Below, one piece after another: positions 1-10,354 of a DNA stretch of 64,000 nt (positions are counted from its first letter, which is position 1; every line of letters begins with the position of its first letter). The notes under the pieces were generated by a model. That model saw nothing but the letters and a program-made list of their open reading frames with translations. It made no database searches and was not told where the DNA came from. Location of the stretch: contig DAOUGQ010000012.1 of NCBI GenBank assembly GCA_034429195.1, positions 120,765 through 184,764 of the forward strand, written 5' to 3'. The position numbers and the translations under genes are program-made. Origin of the DNA: UBA4782 sp034429195 (GTDB taxonomy: Bacteria; Chloroflexota; Anaerolineae; Anaerolineales; Anaerolineaceae).

Positions 1-834
1 TTTGTATTTAACAATATATTCGACACGATGCTTACCGCCAAGATATTGGGAAAGAAGGAAGTAGGTTTAGGAAATTTATTAGAAGCTGAATTTGGTGTAA
101 CAGTGAATAAACGTTTCCAGCGTGCTAATTGGGGAATTCGCCCAATAGATCCTTCTTTGATGGCTTATGCGCGAATGGATACCCATTACCTGATTGCATT
201 ACGACAGAGGATGCAGGCTGCGCTTACTGCAAGTAGTCTTGAAAACCTGGCTAAAGAGGATTTCAACCGCATATCTCAAGTGGAGCCACCTGTAGAAAAC
301 AACTCTTGCAACTGGCGGATATCTGGCAGCCAGCAATTAGATCCTGTTCAGCTCTCGGTTCTATGTGAATTATGGCATTATCGCGATCAAAGAGCAAAAC
401 AAGCTAATCTCCCGCTTTTTAAAGTAATTTCTAACCAGGTCCTTTTGAATATTGCCAGGTCATGTCCAAAAACCAAACAAGATCTTGTAAAAATCGAAGG
501 AGTCACCACGCGTCTTCTTGAAAGACATGGAGAAGGTTTGATGCAAGCAGTAACTACTGGATTGCAGAAACCTCCGAAATCACAGAGAGGCCAGAAATGC
601 AATAAACCTTCTGATGAATGTTTGAAACGAATTGAAGCATTGCGAAACTGGCGCCGGATAACGGGCATGAGTTATAAAGTAGAATCTGATGTAATATTAC
701 CTCGAGAGTTAATGGAAAAAATCGCACAACAGAATCCCACCTCAGCACAAGATCTTGAACAGGTGATGAAGGATTTTCCCTGGCGATTCCAACATATGGG
801 TAAGCAAATCCTGGAAGTCTTACAAACAATCTAA
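1..834 (+). CDS. rnd: RNase D (3'-5' exoribonuclease), 5'-truncated by window edge
   Basis: This is the C-terminal part of a DEDDy-family 3'-5' exonuclease that trims tRNA and other structured RNA 3' ends in the cytoplasm. The open frame runs in from base 1 and reads FVFNNIFDT before the first internal Met at 28, so the true start lies outside the window. The frame carries the exonuclease motif III Y-x3-D (YARMD, residues 47-51 counting from the Met at 28). Two HRDC-like helical domains follow, at about 105-178 and 195-265, as in bacterial RNase D. The gene ends 11 bp before the beta-CASP nuclease gene, so the two probably form an RNA-processing operon. The family call is firm; the N-terminal Asp/Glu residues cannot be checked here. 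Confidence 0.9.
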   Translation, partial: FVFNNIFDTMLTAKILGKKEVGLGNLLEAEFGVTVNKRFQRANWGIRPIDPSLMAYARMDTHYLIALRQRMQAALTASSLENLAKEDFNRISQVEPPVENNSCNWRISGSQQLDPVQLSVLCELWHYRDQRAKQANLPLFKVISNQVLLNIARSCPKTKQDLVKIEGVTTRLLERHGEGLMQAVTTGLQKPPKSQRGQKCNKPSDECLKRIEALRNWRRITGMSYKVESDVILPRELMEKIAQQNPTSAQDLEQVMKDFPWRFQHMGKQILEVLQTI

Positions 835-845
835 AGAGGGAAGAA

Positions 846-2240
846 ATGAAAATTAAATTCAACGGTGCTGCAAAGACGGTTACTGGTTCTCAGTTTCTTA
901 TCGAAGTAGATCATTATTCGATGCTTCTAGAGTGTGGTTTGTTTCAGGGAAGGCGACAGGACACTTTCGAGCAAAACCGTTATTTCAAATTCGACCCGAA
1001 GAAAATCCAGGCAGTCGTCTTAAGCCATGCACACATTGACCACAGCGGCAATCTACCCAACCTTGTGTTGAGTGGGTATGATGGCCCTATTTATACGACC
1101 ACTGCTTCAGCCCGATTGGGTGAAATAATGCTGGAAGATTCCGGACATATCCAGGAGGAAGATGCCCAGTTTGTGAATAAAAAGCGAGCGAAAAATGGTG
1201 AACAACCCATTGAACCGCTTTATACCGCAAATGATGCCAGAAGGGCTAGCCAACATTTCCATCCTGTCAGGTATAACGATCCCTTTGAGCCCATTCCAGG
1301 AGTGATAGTTCGCCTGATCGATGCCGGGCATATCCTTGGCTCGGCAGCTATCTGCCTGGATGTGAAGGAAAAAGGGAAGGCTTTTCGTTTCTGGTTCTCT
1401 GGTGATATTGGAAGGCTGAATTTGCCATTGATCCCCGATCCGATGCTGCCAGAAGCAGTGGATTACTTAATGATGGAATGCACCTATGGTGATAAAGCTC
1501 ATCGTGATCCAGCAGAAGCATACATCGAATTTCGAGATGTGATCAATCGAACGATAAAACGCCACGGCAAGGTCATCGTTCCCGCTTTCGCTGTGGGAAG
1601 AACCCAGGAACTGGTGTACGACATCAACCAGATGATCGAAGAAAATGAAATTCCCCGTATACCCGTTTTTGTCGACAGTCCTTTGGCAGTGAAAGCGACA
1701 GAAGTATTCAAAGCCAGTCCAGAATATTTTGACGAAGAAACCCGGCAATTCATTAATGAAAACAGGCATCCTGCTCTGTCGTTTAATGGGCTGGAATACA
1801 TTAGTGATGTAAACGATTCGAAGAAATTAAATTTTCGCAAAGAGCCGATGATCATCATTTCAGCTTCTGGCATGGCGGAAAATGGGCGAATTTTACACCA
1901 TCTTGCCAACAATATCGAAGATGACCGTAACACCATTTGTATCGTAGGCTGGCAGGCACCCTACACCCTGGGACGCAGATTAGCTGAGCGACAAACATCG
2001 GTGAACATTTTTGGTGAGAGGTATATTCGCCGGGCAGAAGTTGCTACCATTGGGGGGCTATCTGCCCATGCCGGGCAGGATTTCTTATTGAAATATGCCC
2101 AAGCTACCCAGAGTAGTTTGAAGCAGATCATTCTGGTCCATGGTGAACAGAATGCTGAGGAAGCTTTCAGGCAGGTGCTGAGCGACAATGGTATGAAGAA
2201 TATCAGCTATCCTGTTCAATATGACGAAATGGAAATTTAG
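846..2240 (+). CDS. beta-CASP metallo-beta-lactamase RNase/hydrolase
   Basis: This 464-aa protein is of the metallo-beta-lactamase/beta-CASP type (YSH1/CPSF73-like, without KH domains), expected to be a zinc-dependent RNA endo/exonuclease. The zinc-binding HAHIDH motif is at residues 61-66, GHILGSA at 161-167 and the Asp of SGDIGR at 187. A beta-CASP insertion follows, then the late GGLSAHAGQ motif, whose His closes the active site. The start at 846 has GAGGG/AAGAA upstream and no in-frame alternative nearby. It follows the RNase D gene by 11 bp, which supports a role in RNA maturation. The length is normal for this class. Family assignment is secure; the RNA substrate is not known. Confidence 0.9.
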   Translation: MKIKFNGAAKTVTGSQFLIEVDHYSMLLECGLFQGRRQDTFEQNRYFKFDPKKIQAVVLSHAHIDHSGNLPNLVLSGYDGPIYTTTASARLGEIMLEDSGHIQEEDAQFVNKKRAKNGEQPIEPLYTANDARRASQHFHPVRYNDPFEPIPGVIVRLIDAGHILGSAAICLDVKEKGKAFRFWFSGDIGRLNLPLIPDPMLPEAVDYLMMECTYGDKAHRDPAEAYIEFRDVINRTIKRHGKVIVPAFAVGRTQELVYDINQMIEENEIPRIPVFVDSPLAVKATEVFKASPEYFDEETRQFINENRHPALSFNGLEYISDVNDSKKLNFRKEPMIIISASGMAENGRILHHLANNIEDDRNTICIVGWQAPYTLGRRLAERQTSVNIFGERYIRRAEVATIGGLSAHAGQDFLLKYAQATQSSLKQIILVHGEQNAEEAFRQVLSDNGMKNISYPVQYDEMEI

Positions 2241-2251
2241 GAATTCTCTGC

Positions 2252-2257
2252 TATAAT
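2252..2257 (+). promoter_or_regulatory. -10 box of tRNA-Ser promoter
   Basis: A perfect TATAAT lies 14 nt before the tRNA-Ser 5' end, between the beta-CASP stop codon and the tRNA. No good -35 hexamer is seen at 16-18 bp upstream. Confidence 0.6.
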
Positions 2258-2271
2258 CTTATCCGCAATCC

Positions 2272-2359
2272 GGAGAGGTGCCAGAGTGGTTGAATGGGAC
2301 GGTCTCGAAAACCGTTGTGGGGCTAGTCCCCACCGTGGGTTCGAATCCCACCCTCTCCG
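2272..2359 (+). tRNA. tRNA-Ser (anticodon CGA)
   Basis: This is an 88-nt class II tRNA. The acceptor stem GGAGAGG (2272-2278) pairs with CCTCTCC (2352-2358), with G as discriminator at 2359. The anticodon arm ACGGT-CTCGAAA-ACCGT gives CGA, reading UCG. A long variable arm (GTGGGGCTAGTCCCCAC region) and T-arm GTGGG-TTCGAAT-CCCAC follow. No CCA is encoded. Its 3' 14 nt are repeated in the tandem array that starts directly at its end. Confidence 0.95.
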
Positions 2360-2742
2360 CTAGCTAATAGAATTTCATGATGGGTTCGAACACCATCGAG
2401 GTGCAAATATCCCACTCTCTCCGCCAGCTAATAGAATTTCATGATGGGTTCGAACACCATCGAGGTGCAGATATCCCACCCTCTCCGCTAGCTAATAGAA
2501 ATTCATGATGGGTTCGAACACCATCGAGGTGCAGATATCCCACCCTCTCCGCTAGCTAATAGAAATTCATGATGGGTTCGAACACCATCGAGGTGCAGAT
2601 ATCCCACTCTCTCCGCCAGCTAATAGAATTTCATGATGGGTTCGAACACCATCGAGGTGCAGATATCCCACCCTCTCCGCTAGCTAATAGAATTTCATGA
2701 TGGGTTCGAACACCATCGAGGTGCAGATGTTTCCCTCTCTCT
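2359..2742 (+). repeat. Six 64-bp tandem repeats derived from the tRNA-Ser 3' end
   Basis: Six direct repeats with exact 64-bp spacing begin at 2359, 2423, 2487, 2551, 2615 and 2679. Each unit starts GCTAGCTAAT or GCCAGCTAAT and has a T-arm-like hairpin (GATGG-GTTCGAACA-CCATC). It ends with TCCCACCCTCTCC or TCCCACTCTCTCC, the same sequence as the tRNA-Ser T-stem/acceptor 3' strand. Units differ at only a few bases; units 2 and 5 look identical. The sixth unit decays at its 3' end. The 64-bp period is not a multiple of three and the units abut with no unique spacers, so the array is neither coding nor CRISPR. The layout resembles the E. coli tyrT region, where repeats carrying the tRNA 3' end follow a tRNA gene. 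Confidence 0.95.
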
Positions 2743-2764
2743 GTCGAGGTCAATTTGATGTTTT

Positions 2765-2797
2765 CTCTCCCCATTTTCATGTGGGAAATGGGGAGAG
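2765..2797. repeat. Perfect 12-bp hairpin after the tRNA repeat array
   Basis: CTCTCCCCATTT (2765-2776) and AAATGGGGAGAG (2786-2797) form a perfect 12-bp stem with a 9-nt loop. No T-tract follows on either strand, so it is not a classical terminator. It resembles the hairpins at 4279-4314 and 13384-13419 and may belong to a dispersed palindrome family. The rest of the gap to 3060 is AT-rich, with no gene that I recognise. Confidence 0.7.
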
Positions 2798-3060
2798 TGG
2801 TGAAGCTGGGTGGGGTCAGCCATATCACAGCTGATTAATTGATCATGAAGGCTATTACTTCCAGCACACCTACTCCATTTTTTGTTAAGTACGGGATGAA
2901 GAGTTTTTTATAAAGTATTTATAAAGATATTTCCTTTAAAACGTTATATAGAAAGGAGCAATTCATCTCAATTACACTCATACTTGATAAATATTCATTA
3001 CTTATCGATTACTTATCAATAATGATCAGCGAAATATTTGCCTGTGATGAAAGACCTGCA

Positions 3061-4005
3061 CTATTTGAAGTTCATAGAACCAGTATCATATTTCAATAAG
3101 AAGATGAGCTTATTATCGCGGTAATTGATCATGAAATTACTAACTTCAGCTAGTGCTTTTAGGAATTCATCTTCCTGTGATCCTTCACATCCATTGGAAG
3201 TAGAAGGTGTCAATTCAAATGCTATTTGATTGAGCCCTTCAGCGTTATATTGACCAGCAAACTCATTGCAATCAGTCGTACCAGTGATGGTGCCATCTTC
3301 ATTGATCGTGATTGTAAAAGCATCTGCTTTTTCGGGCATGAGTGTTGTTCCATCATTCATTAAAGTACTTTCCCATTTCCATACTCGCTGGCTGATCTGA
3401 GAAAGGTTGTAAACTTCTGTCAGATATTCATCCTGTACTTTGAAATGTTTAGAAATTCCAACTGTGGGTTGTGTAGTAAACGGCTCATCTGATTTTCTAT
3501 CTGCATAGTTCACAACGATCTGACCATCTACTATTTCAGTGGTCTGTGGAGCAATGCGATCACCAAGAAGAATCGCATTTGTTCCTGAATAGCCGCTTTC
3601 AGTCTGTACTGCTGCAACTACATAGAAAAAGGTTCCACTTCCACCACCATCCTGGGTGATCAGAAACGCTGCATCTTCCTTACTGTCCGCATTCAGATCC
3701 CCAAAAGTTTCATTTCCAAAATAGCGAGTGACAGATTTTAAAGCCGAGTCTGGTGCTGCTTTTTCTTCAAAAGTACCATCGAGGAGGGTGATAGATTTAC
3801 CATCAATCTCAAAAGTCAAGTTCATCAATTTCGCCAACTTATCATTGGTCGAAATGGTAGCTGATGCATCTGTTTTGTCAGTTTCGGTTATGGTAGGTGT
3901 TTCTTCTTTGACGTCATTAGTGGGATTCTGCTGATTGGATACTCCACACGCTGTTGCGGAAATGGTTATTAGGATTACCATGGCAATAAGTATTACGTTT
4001 TTCAT
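3061..4005 (-). CDS. Lipoprotein with C-terminal META (HslJ-like) domain
   Basis: This 314-aa protein begins with a lipoprotein signal peptide: Lys, a hydrophobic stretch, then TAC with the lipidated Cys at residue 20. A Thr/Asp-rich linker runs to about residue 55. A beta-rich region contains a DLNADSKEDAA motif like those of calcium/FG-GAP-type repeats. The last ~100 residues have the META-domain signature (WKWES, FTITINEDGTITGTTDCNEFAGQY-type). It should be anchored outside the membrane. META domains occur in HslJ-like stress proteins; the exact function is unknown. The start has a weak AGGAA upstream, and a good promoter lies at 4025-4053. The gene stands alone. Confidence 0.8.
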   Translation of the reverse strand: MKNVILIAMVILITISATACGVSNQQNPTNDVKEETPTITETDKTDASATISTNDKLAKLMNLTFEIDGKSITLLDGTFEEKAAPDSALKSVTRYFGNETFGDLNADSKEDAAFLITQDGGGSGTFFYVVAAVQTESGYSGTNAILLGDRIAPQTTEIVDGQIVVNYADRKSDEPFTTQPTVGISKHFKVQDEYLTEVYNLSQISQRVWKWESTLMNDGTTLMPEKADAFTITINEDGTITGTTDCNEFAGQYNAEGLNQIAFELTPSTSNGCEGSQEDEFLKALAEVSNFMINYRDNKLIFLLKYDTGSMNFK

Positions 4006-4024
4006 TATTTATTCCTGTATATTG

Positions 4025-4053
4025 GTTATAGATTTTCCAAATTATTCTGTAAA
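4025..4053 (-). promoter_or_regulatory. Sigma-70-like promoter of the META lipoprotein gene
   Basis: On the minus strand TTTACA (4048-4053) and TATAAC (4025-4030) are separated by exactly 17 bp, about 20 bp before the ATG at 4005. Confidence 0.6.
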
Positions 4054-4278
4054 CTTCGTCCACATAATTGTTTAGTTACTACAATATGCTTATAACTATA
4101 GGAATGGAAAAGAACATGAAGAAATATAACAGATTTATGCAACATTTTTATAAAGCATAAAGGAAATTGCATAATTGACTGTTCTTGTTTATATGGAAAT
4201 TTTTCTAGTGAACATGCTCAAACAGACTCATGATTTTATCAACTCATAGCCAAGTGATTATTGACTACCCGCCAGGTT

Positions 4279-4314
4279 CCCTCCCAATTTCAGGGAAACC
4301 GAAAATTGGGAGGG
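4279..4314. repeat. 12-bp hairpin in the 4006-4449 intergenic gap
   Basis: CCCTCCCAATTT (4279-4290) pairs with AAATTGGGAGGG (4303-4314) around a 12-nt loop. It is close in sequence to the hairpin at 2765-2797. No T-tract follows. The remainder of the 4006-4449 gap is AT-rich, with no recognisable gene. Confidence 0.65.
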
Positions 4315-4449
4315 GAAAAGAAGCCTGTCACTGAAACCGGCTTTTACTCTTGATCAAGGTGTTTCTTGTATCCAAATTTGCATTCATTACCAGTACAATT
4401 GAATTCATTGAAGCGAACAGAATTCTAATTTTCAAGTAGAGGTTCTACC

Positions 4450-4917
4450 ATGGATTGCTCATTTAAAACTCCTGTCGGAAAATTCAACTTCAAAGCAGGT
4501 GCAATCATCATCAAAGATGGAAAAATTCTCATGGTTAAAAACCAGCGAGATCCTTATTACTATGTGCCAGGGGGTCGAGTGAAGATGAACGAAACAACAG
4601 AAGAGGCTGTCATCCGTGAGGTTTTCGAAGAGACGGGTGTGCATTTTGAAATCGACCGCCTTGGATTTGTTCAAGAGAATTTATTTAGAATGGAACTAAC
4701 AGGGGAATATTTTCATGAATTGTGCATGTATTATTATATGAAGCCTAATAATCAATATGACTTGATCGGTCAAAGTTATACGGAAGATGGCATTTCAGAG
4801 AGTCTCGAATGGCTGCCTCTCGCCGGTTTAGAGAAATCCTTTATTTATCCCGAATTTTTCAAAACGAAATTAGCAAACCAACAGCATTTTGTGGAACACA
4901 TCATCACCCGTGAATAA
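4450..4917 (+). CDS. NUDIX hydrolase
   Basis: This 155-aa cytoplasmic hydrolase is of the NUDIX superfamily, which cleaves nucleoside diphosphates linked to another group. The full Nudix box is present: G42-x5-E48-x7-R56-E-V-F-E-E-T-G-V64. The protein is about the size of a bare NUDIX domain, with no extra specificity domain, so the substrate cannot be named. The start follows AGTAGAGGTTCTACC; the AGAGG there is a plausible ribosome site. The gene stands alone and ends at a good terminator (4957-4984), convergent with the chemotaxis receptor gene. Confidence 0.9.
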   Translation: MDCSFKTPVGKFNFKAGAIIIKDGKILMVKNQRDPYYYVPGGRVKMNETTEEAVIREVFEETGVHFEIDRLGFVQENLFRMELTGEYFHELCMYYYMKPNNQYDLIGQSYTEDGISESLEWLPLAGLEKSFIYPEFFKTKLANQQHFVEHIITRE

Positions 4918-4956
4918 CTACAAAAAGTAGATAACAAGCTTGTATCACACGTATTA

Positions 4957-4984
4957 AGCAACGAAATAATGCGTTGCTCTTTTT
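4957..4984 (+). terminator. Intrinsic terminator of the NUDIX gene
   Basis: AGCAACG (4957-4963) pairs with CGTTGCT (4972-4978) around an 8-nt loop. CTTTTT follows on the plus strand. Confidence 0.75.
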
Positions 4985-5098
4985 GCTTGAAAATGGGGAT
5001 TCAACCAAAGGCTACCAGGTCAAAATTGAATGGAGCTGTTATCCAGGTATCTACATGAACTAGGTTCTATTAAGCATTTCACATTAGCCCATTTTATA

Positions 5099-7132
<2,034 letters not shown>

Positions 7133-7238
7133 ACATTATTCCTTAATATCTTTAGTATGGTATTACAACATGCGAGATACTGTAATAAAAAATGAATAAA
7201 CATTTCCGAATATTTTCAAAAAGGAAGTGATAATTCTA

Positions 7239-7756
7239 ATGACGATCATAAAAGTTTCTGAGGGTTACAAAACGTCTGTGTTGATGATGATAGATTATCT
7301 AGACGTTCAAGTACTCAGAATGGGTCGCCTTCATGGTGGACTGAAATTAAGATATGAATAAAAGGCAGTCGCTGCTGTTAAGATCGATCCCAACGCTGAT
7401 GATATTGTGGAGTTTTGGAGCAAATAAGCCCGATGCAATTCAGGCAAAGGTTAAGCTTTTACCAGCAGCATCACATGTTTTTGCAGGGAGGTTTATAGAT
7501 AAAATTTGATATTTGCATTCAACCTGGATGCTTTGATGATGAGAAATTTCAAGTCTGGTTCGTGCCCTTAAAAACACCGCTGTAAACAATCTGAAAGAAT
7601 TACAGAGCTGGTGGTAGGAACAATGGTCAGAATCAGCAAACTTCTCTGAACGAACAAAAGAGATGACTAAAACAGCATTAGATCAGGTCGAAAATTATTC
7701 CTCGATCGTGGCAGTCATTCTAACCAGGATGATCAAGTTAAGGGTAAAGTAAATCC
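7239..7756 (+). pseudogene. Decayed coding region, family not recognised
   Basis: The 7133-7788 gap has no long ORF, but the plus strand shows protein-like fragments in shifting frames. They are a 40-codon ORF at 7239-7361 with AAGGAAG upstream, then stretches such as AVAAVKIDPNADDIVEFWSK, KPDAIQAKVKLLPAASHVFA and NLKELQSWW, broken by stops and frameshifts. This pattern fits a gene decayed by point changes and indels. I cannot name the ancestor, and the reading is tentative; part of it may be chance. Confidence 0.3.
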
Positions 7757-7776
7757 AGACTACCAGATTGTAATGA

Positions 7777-7782
7777 TATAAT
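7777..7782 (+). promoter_or_regulatory. Leaderless promoter -10 (extended) of GNAT gene
   Basis: TGATATAAT is an extended -10 element ending 6 nt before the ATG at 7789. A transcript starting at the usual distance would begin at or next to the start codon. No Shine-Dalgarno sequence is present. Confidence 0.65.
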
Positions 7783-7788
7783 CGCCGC

Positions 7789-8277
7789 ATGGTCTCCATA
7801 ACTCTGATTACACAAGAACAAGCGGCGGAAGCAAGGCGAGTCATTTATACCATCGCACATGAACTATTCCACGAATACGAAACTATTGAAGAATCTATTC
7901 GTGTATATACAATGAGATGGCCATTACATGATTTGGATGATCTTGAAAAGAATTATTTTGCCAACGGGGGGATTTTTCTTGTACTTTGTGATGACGGGGA
8001 AATAGTAGGTACAGGTGCATTGAATAAACTAGAAGAAGGGGTGGCTGAACTCAGAAGATTATGGTTCTTACCTGAATATCGGGGTAAGGGCTTAGGCTAC
8101 CAAATGGTTATCAAACTTCTTGATTTTGCGCGTCAAAATGGCTATTCCAAAGTGAGATTAGAAACAAATCCTGAACTTCAAACAAGAGCCTATGAGCTAT
8201 ATAAACGCATGGGGTTTTATGAAATTCCCGCTTATGGTGATGAAGACTGCGATATAGGCATGGAACTCATTTTATAG
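7789..8277 (+). CDS. GNAT family N-acetyltransferase
   Basis: This 162-aa GNAT-fold acyltransferase uses acetyl-CoA. The acetyl-CoA pyrophosphate-binding motif A is clear (RGKGLG, residues 98-103), preceded by the beta4 strand VAELRRLWF. Late strands end in YELYKRMGFYE, a typical GNAT motif B. The acceptor substrate cannot be predicted. The start at 7789 has no Shine-Dalgarno and sits 6 nt after a TATAAT, suggesting a leaderless mRNA. It is convergent with the LLM oxidoreductase gene, whose end is 6 bp away. Confidence 0.9.
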   Translation: MVSITLITQEQAAEARRVIYTIAHELFHEYETIEESIRVYTMRWPLHDLDDLEKNYFANGGIFLVLCDDGEIVGTGALNKLEEGVAELRRLWFLPEYRGKGLGYQMVIKLLDFARQNGYSKVRLETNPELQTRAYELYKRMGFYEIPAYGDEDCDIGMELIL

Positions 8278-8283
8278 TGAGTA

Positions 8284-9189
8284 TTAGCCCTGATGTGATC
8301 GATAAATTTCCATAGATCTAGCCAGCCGTTCATAAGCATCTGGTGTCGACGGGTTGAGATGAAACATAAGTTCATCGGCTCCTTTGGCGTCATATTCAGT
8401 AAGCACCTCGGCAATTTTATCAACCGAGCCTGTCAACCAGCCGCGTTTTGTGTTCTTTGTCCAACCTGCCAGATCAGGAAATGCCTGGCTGATTGCAAAT
8501 GTGAATTGCAAAGTGTCCGGGTCGCGTCCAACATCTTTGCAGGCTTTCATCATGGAGCGATACATAGTATCCATCGAACGGGGGATTGTCATGTAGCACA
8601 CATTCCAGATGTCGGCGTATTGCGCTGCCAATCGCAGCATACGATGCTGCCTTGCTCCAATCAATAATGGTGGTCCTCCCGGGCGAGGTGAACGGGGAGT
8701 GATCTCGCAATTCCTGGCGGAGTAATACCTTCCTGAAAAGTCCACTTTTCCTTCTTTAAGCAATGGCTTGATGATCTTCAGCGCTTCTTCGAAGCGGTCT
8801 ACCCTGTGATCGAAAGGCAATCCAAACGCGTCGTATTCTGGCTGGTTCCAGCCGGCGCCTAATCCGAGGATCAGTCTTCCATTACTGATTTCATCCACCG
8901 TATGTGCCATTTTTGCTAATAGGGCTGGATTGCGGAAGGAATTGCAGGAGACCAGAGTTCCCAATTCGATCTTGTTGGTAGTGGCTGCCAAAGCAGAGAG
9001 CATGCTCCAGCTTTCCCAGATCCCTATCGTTTCATTTTTCTTTTCTCTATAAAGGAGGTGATCGTAAACCCAGATGGAATCAAATCCAAGGCTCTCGCAT
9101 AAAGAAGCGATCGCCTGAATTTCTTTGTAAGTCATGGCGCGTTTTAGGTCTCTAAGCTCAACCAGTTGAATTACAACCCCGATTTTCAT
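8284..9189 (-). CDS. LLM-class (luciferase-like, probably F420-dependent) oxidoreductase
   Basis: This 301-aa TIM-barrel flavin/F420 oxidoreductase belongs to the bacterial luciferase-like family. The N-terminal strand (KIGVVIQL), ESLGFDSIWVYDHLL, LGTLVSCNSFRNPALLAKMA and the GRLILGLGAGWNQPEYDAFG segment are characteristic. The length matches single-chain F420-type members rather than luciferase subunits, but FMN use cannot be excluded. The start is supported by CAGGAGAC 5 nt upstream. The UroD-family gene 41 bp upstream is on the same strand, so the two may be cotranscribed. The substrate is unknown. Confidence 0.88.
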   Translation of the reverse strand: MKIGVVIQLVELRDLKRAMTYKEIQAIASLCESLGFDSIWVYDHLLYREKKNETIGIWESWSMLSALAATTNKIELGTLVSCNSFRNPALLAKMAHTVDEISNGRLILGLGAGWNQPEYDAFGLPFDHRVDRFEEALKIIKPLLKEGKVDFSGRYYSARNCEITPRSPRPGGPPLLIGARQHRMLRLAAQYADIWNVCYMTIPRSMDTMYRSMMKACKDVGRDPDTLQFTFAISQAFPDLAGWTKNTKRGWLTGSVDKIAEVLTEYDAKGADELMFHLNPSTPDAYERLARSMEIYRSHQG

Positions 9190-9230
9190 AAAAGTCTCCT
9201 GTCAGGCTAATAGCATGGGGCAAAAAAATC

Positions 9231-10217
9231 TTACTTGCGGACTTCTGAATAAAAAACTTCGAGATTCTGGATTGGGATATGAGGTGGAATATCACAGCCA
9301 GAAGAGATGAAATAATTGCGATAATTATTAGTCTGATCAAGCAAAGTTCGGGTTTGCTGCCGGACCTCCTCGGGTTTCCCACTAAAAAAGACACTGGTTG
9401 GATCAAGATTGCCACCCAGGATAATAGTTTTATCAACCTGTTCGAGTGCCTTAACAATATCCATAGGTGCACCAAAATGATATATTCTCGCACCTGATTC
9501 TAGTATTTTCGGCAGATGTGCAATTTTTGCCCCACAGTTATGTAAAAGAAGAGTGAATTCCTCGGTTTCCACTTCATCAACAACTTGTTTTACATAGGGA
9601 GCAGAGAAACGCCCCAGCCCTCTTGGAGAGAGCAATCCGGCGGCGGGTTCAGCCATGATGACACCTGCTGCTCCTGCGTCACGAAATGCTTTAACATATT
9701 CGATGAGGAAAGAAGTGGCTTTTACCAGCAGTAGCTCAAGTGTGTCAGGGTCAGTGAGGGAAATCTCCAAGGCTTCACTGACACCAAAGAGCCTGCCAGC
9801 CAAAGAGAATGGTCCGATGACACCACCCAACACCGGAATATCTGGTAATTGCTTCACCAGATTGGCAGCAGTCTGCAGGTGAACCGCGGTTCTGGCAGTA
9901 CCTACAACCGGCACATTTAATTTCTCCACTTCCCCCCTTGTTTTGGCCAATCTGCCAATGACGGTAGGAATTTCTTCTTCTTCCATGCGAATGGAACAAC
10001 CAAACGCTTCTGATTCAGCACTTAAGTCCATTGCTGTGAGCATGGCAGGGGTTTGAAAGCGTTCATGCAATGCCAGAATTGCTTCGGTTTGTGCTTGCGC
10101 GCTACTGACTGCATTTCGAACTGAAGCGCCAGTGATCTCTAAACCGGCATAAATTCCGATGGGCATTGCCAGGCGGGTAGTCGAATTGAGTATAAAATCT
10201 GCGAAATTAGTTTCCAT
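9231..10217 (-). CDS. Uroporphyrinogen decarboxylase / MtaA-like family protein
   Basis: This 328-aa protein has the UroD/CmuA/MtaA TIM-barrel fold. Family features include VPVVGTARTAVHLQTA, GPFSLAGRLFG, a CoM-methyltransferase-like LLHNCGAK and the late HFGAPMDIVKAL/GNLDPT segment. LLHNCG resembles the zinc-site region of MtaA-type corrinoid methyltransferases, whereas heme-pathway HemE normally begins with a distinctive N-terminal RQAGR motif that is absent here. A methyl-transfer role is therefore more likely than heme synthesis, but the methyl donor is unknown. The ATG follows a TATAAT by 6 nt with no Shine-Dalgarno (leaderless). It is divergent from the ABC exporter operon. Confidence 0.8.
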   Translation of the reverse strand: METNFADFILNSTTRLAMPIGIYAGLEITGASVRNAVSSAQAQTEAILALHERFQTPAMLTAMDLSAESEAFGCSIRMEEEEIPTVIGRLAKTRGEVEKLNVPVVGTARTAVHLQTAANLVKQLPDIPVLGGVIGPFSLAGRLFGVSEALEISLTDPDTLELLLVKATSFLIEYVKAFRDAGAAGVIMAEPAAGLLSPRGLGRFSAPYVKQVVDEVETEEFTLLLHNCGAKIAHLPKILESGARIYHFGAPMDIVKALEQVDKTIILGGNLDPTSVFFSGKPEEVRQQTRTLLDQTNNYRNYFISSGCDIPPHIPIQNLEVFYSEVRK

Positions 10218-10223
10218 TTGTTA

Positions 10224-10229
10224 ATTATA
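10224..10229 (-). promoter_or_regulatory. Leaderless promoter -10 of the UroD-family gene
   Basis: TATAAT on the minus strand ends 6 nt before the ATG at 10217. The intervening TAACAA holds no ribosome-binding site. Confidence 0.65.
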
Positions 10230-10303
10230 CAATGGCAAGTTAATTCGAAAACTGAGTGACGCTGGTAAAACAGGAAGGAATACCAAACGGAAGATTTTTG
10301 ATG

Positions 10304-10309
10304 TATGAT
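10304..10309 (+). promoter_or_regulatory. Extended -10 promoter of the ABC exporter operon
   Basis: TGTATGAT in the divergent intergenic region lies 45 bp before the ATPase start; the -35 is weak. Confidence 0.4.
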
Positions 10310-10354
10310 AAAAATGTTTAGTCAGTCATGATATTCATTCACAAGGAGTCGTTT

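Noticed and set aside
2359..2742. CRISPR-like array after tRNA-Ser
   Set aside because: The 64-bp units abut directly with no unique spacers, and each contains tRNA 3'-end sequence; no cas genes are nearby.
2631..2828. 65-aa minus-strand ORF over the repeat array
   Set aside because: It arises from the repeats; the 64-bp period breaks the frame from unit to unit and no ribosome site is present.
9231..10217. HemE (heme biosynthesis) assignment
   Set aside because: The N-terminal HemE motif is absent, no hem genes are adjacent, and LLHNCG fits MtaA-like methyltransferases better.
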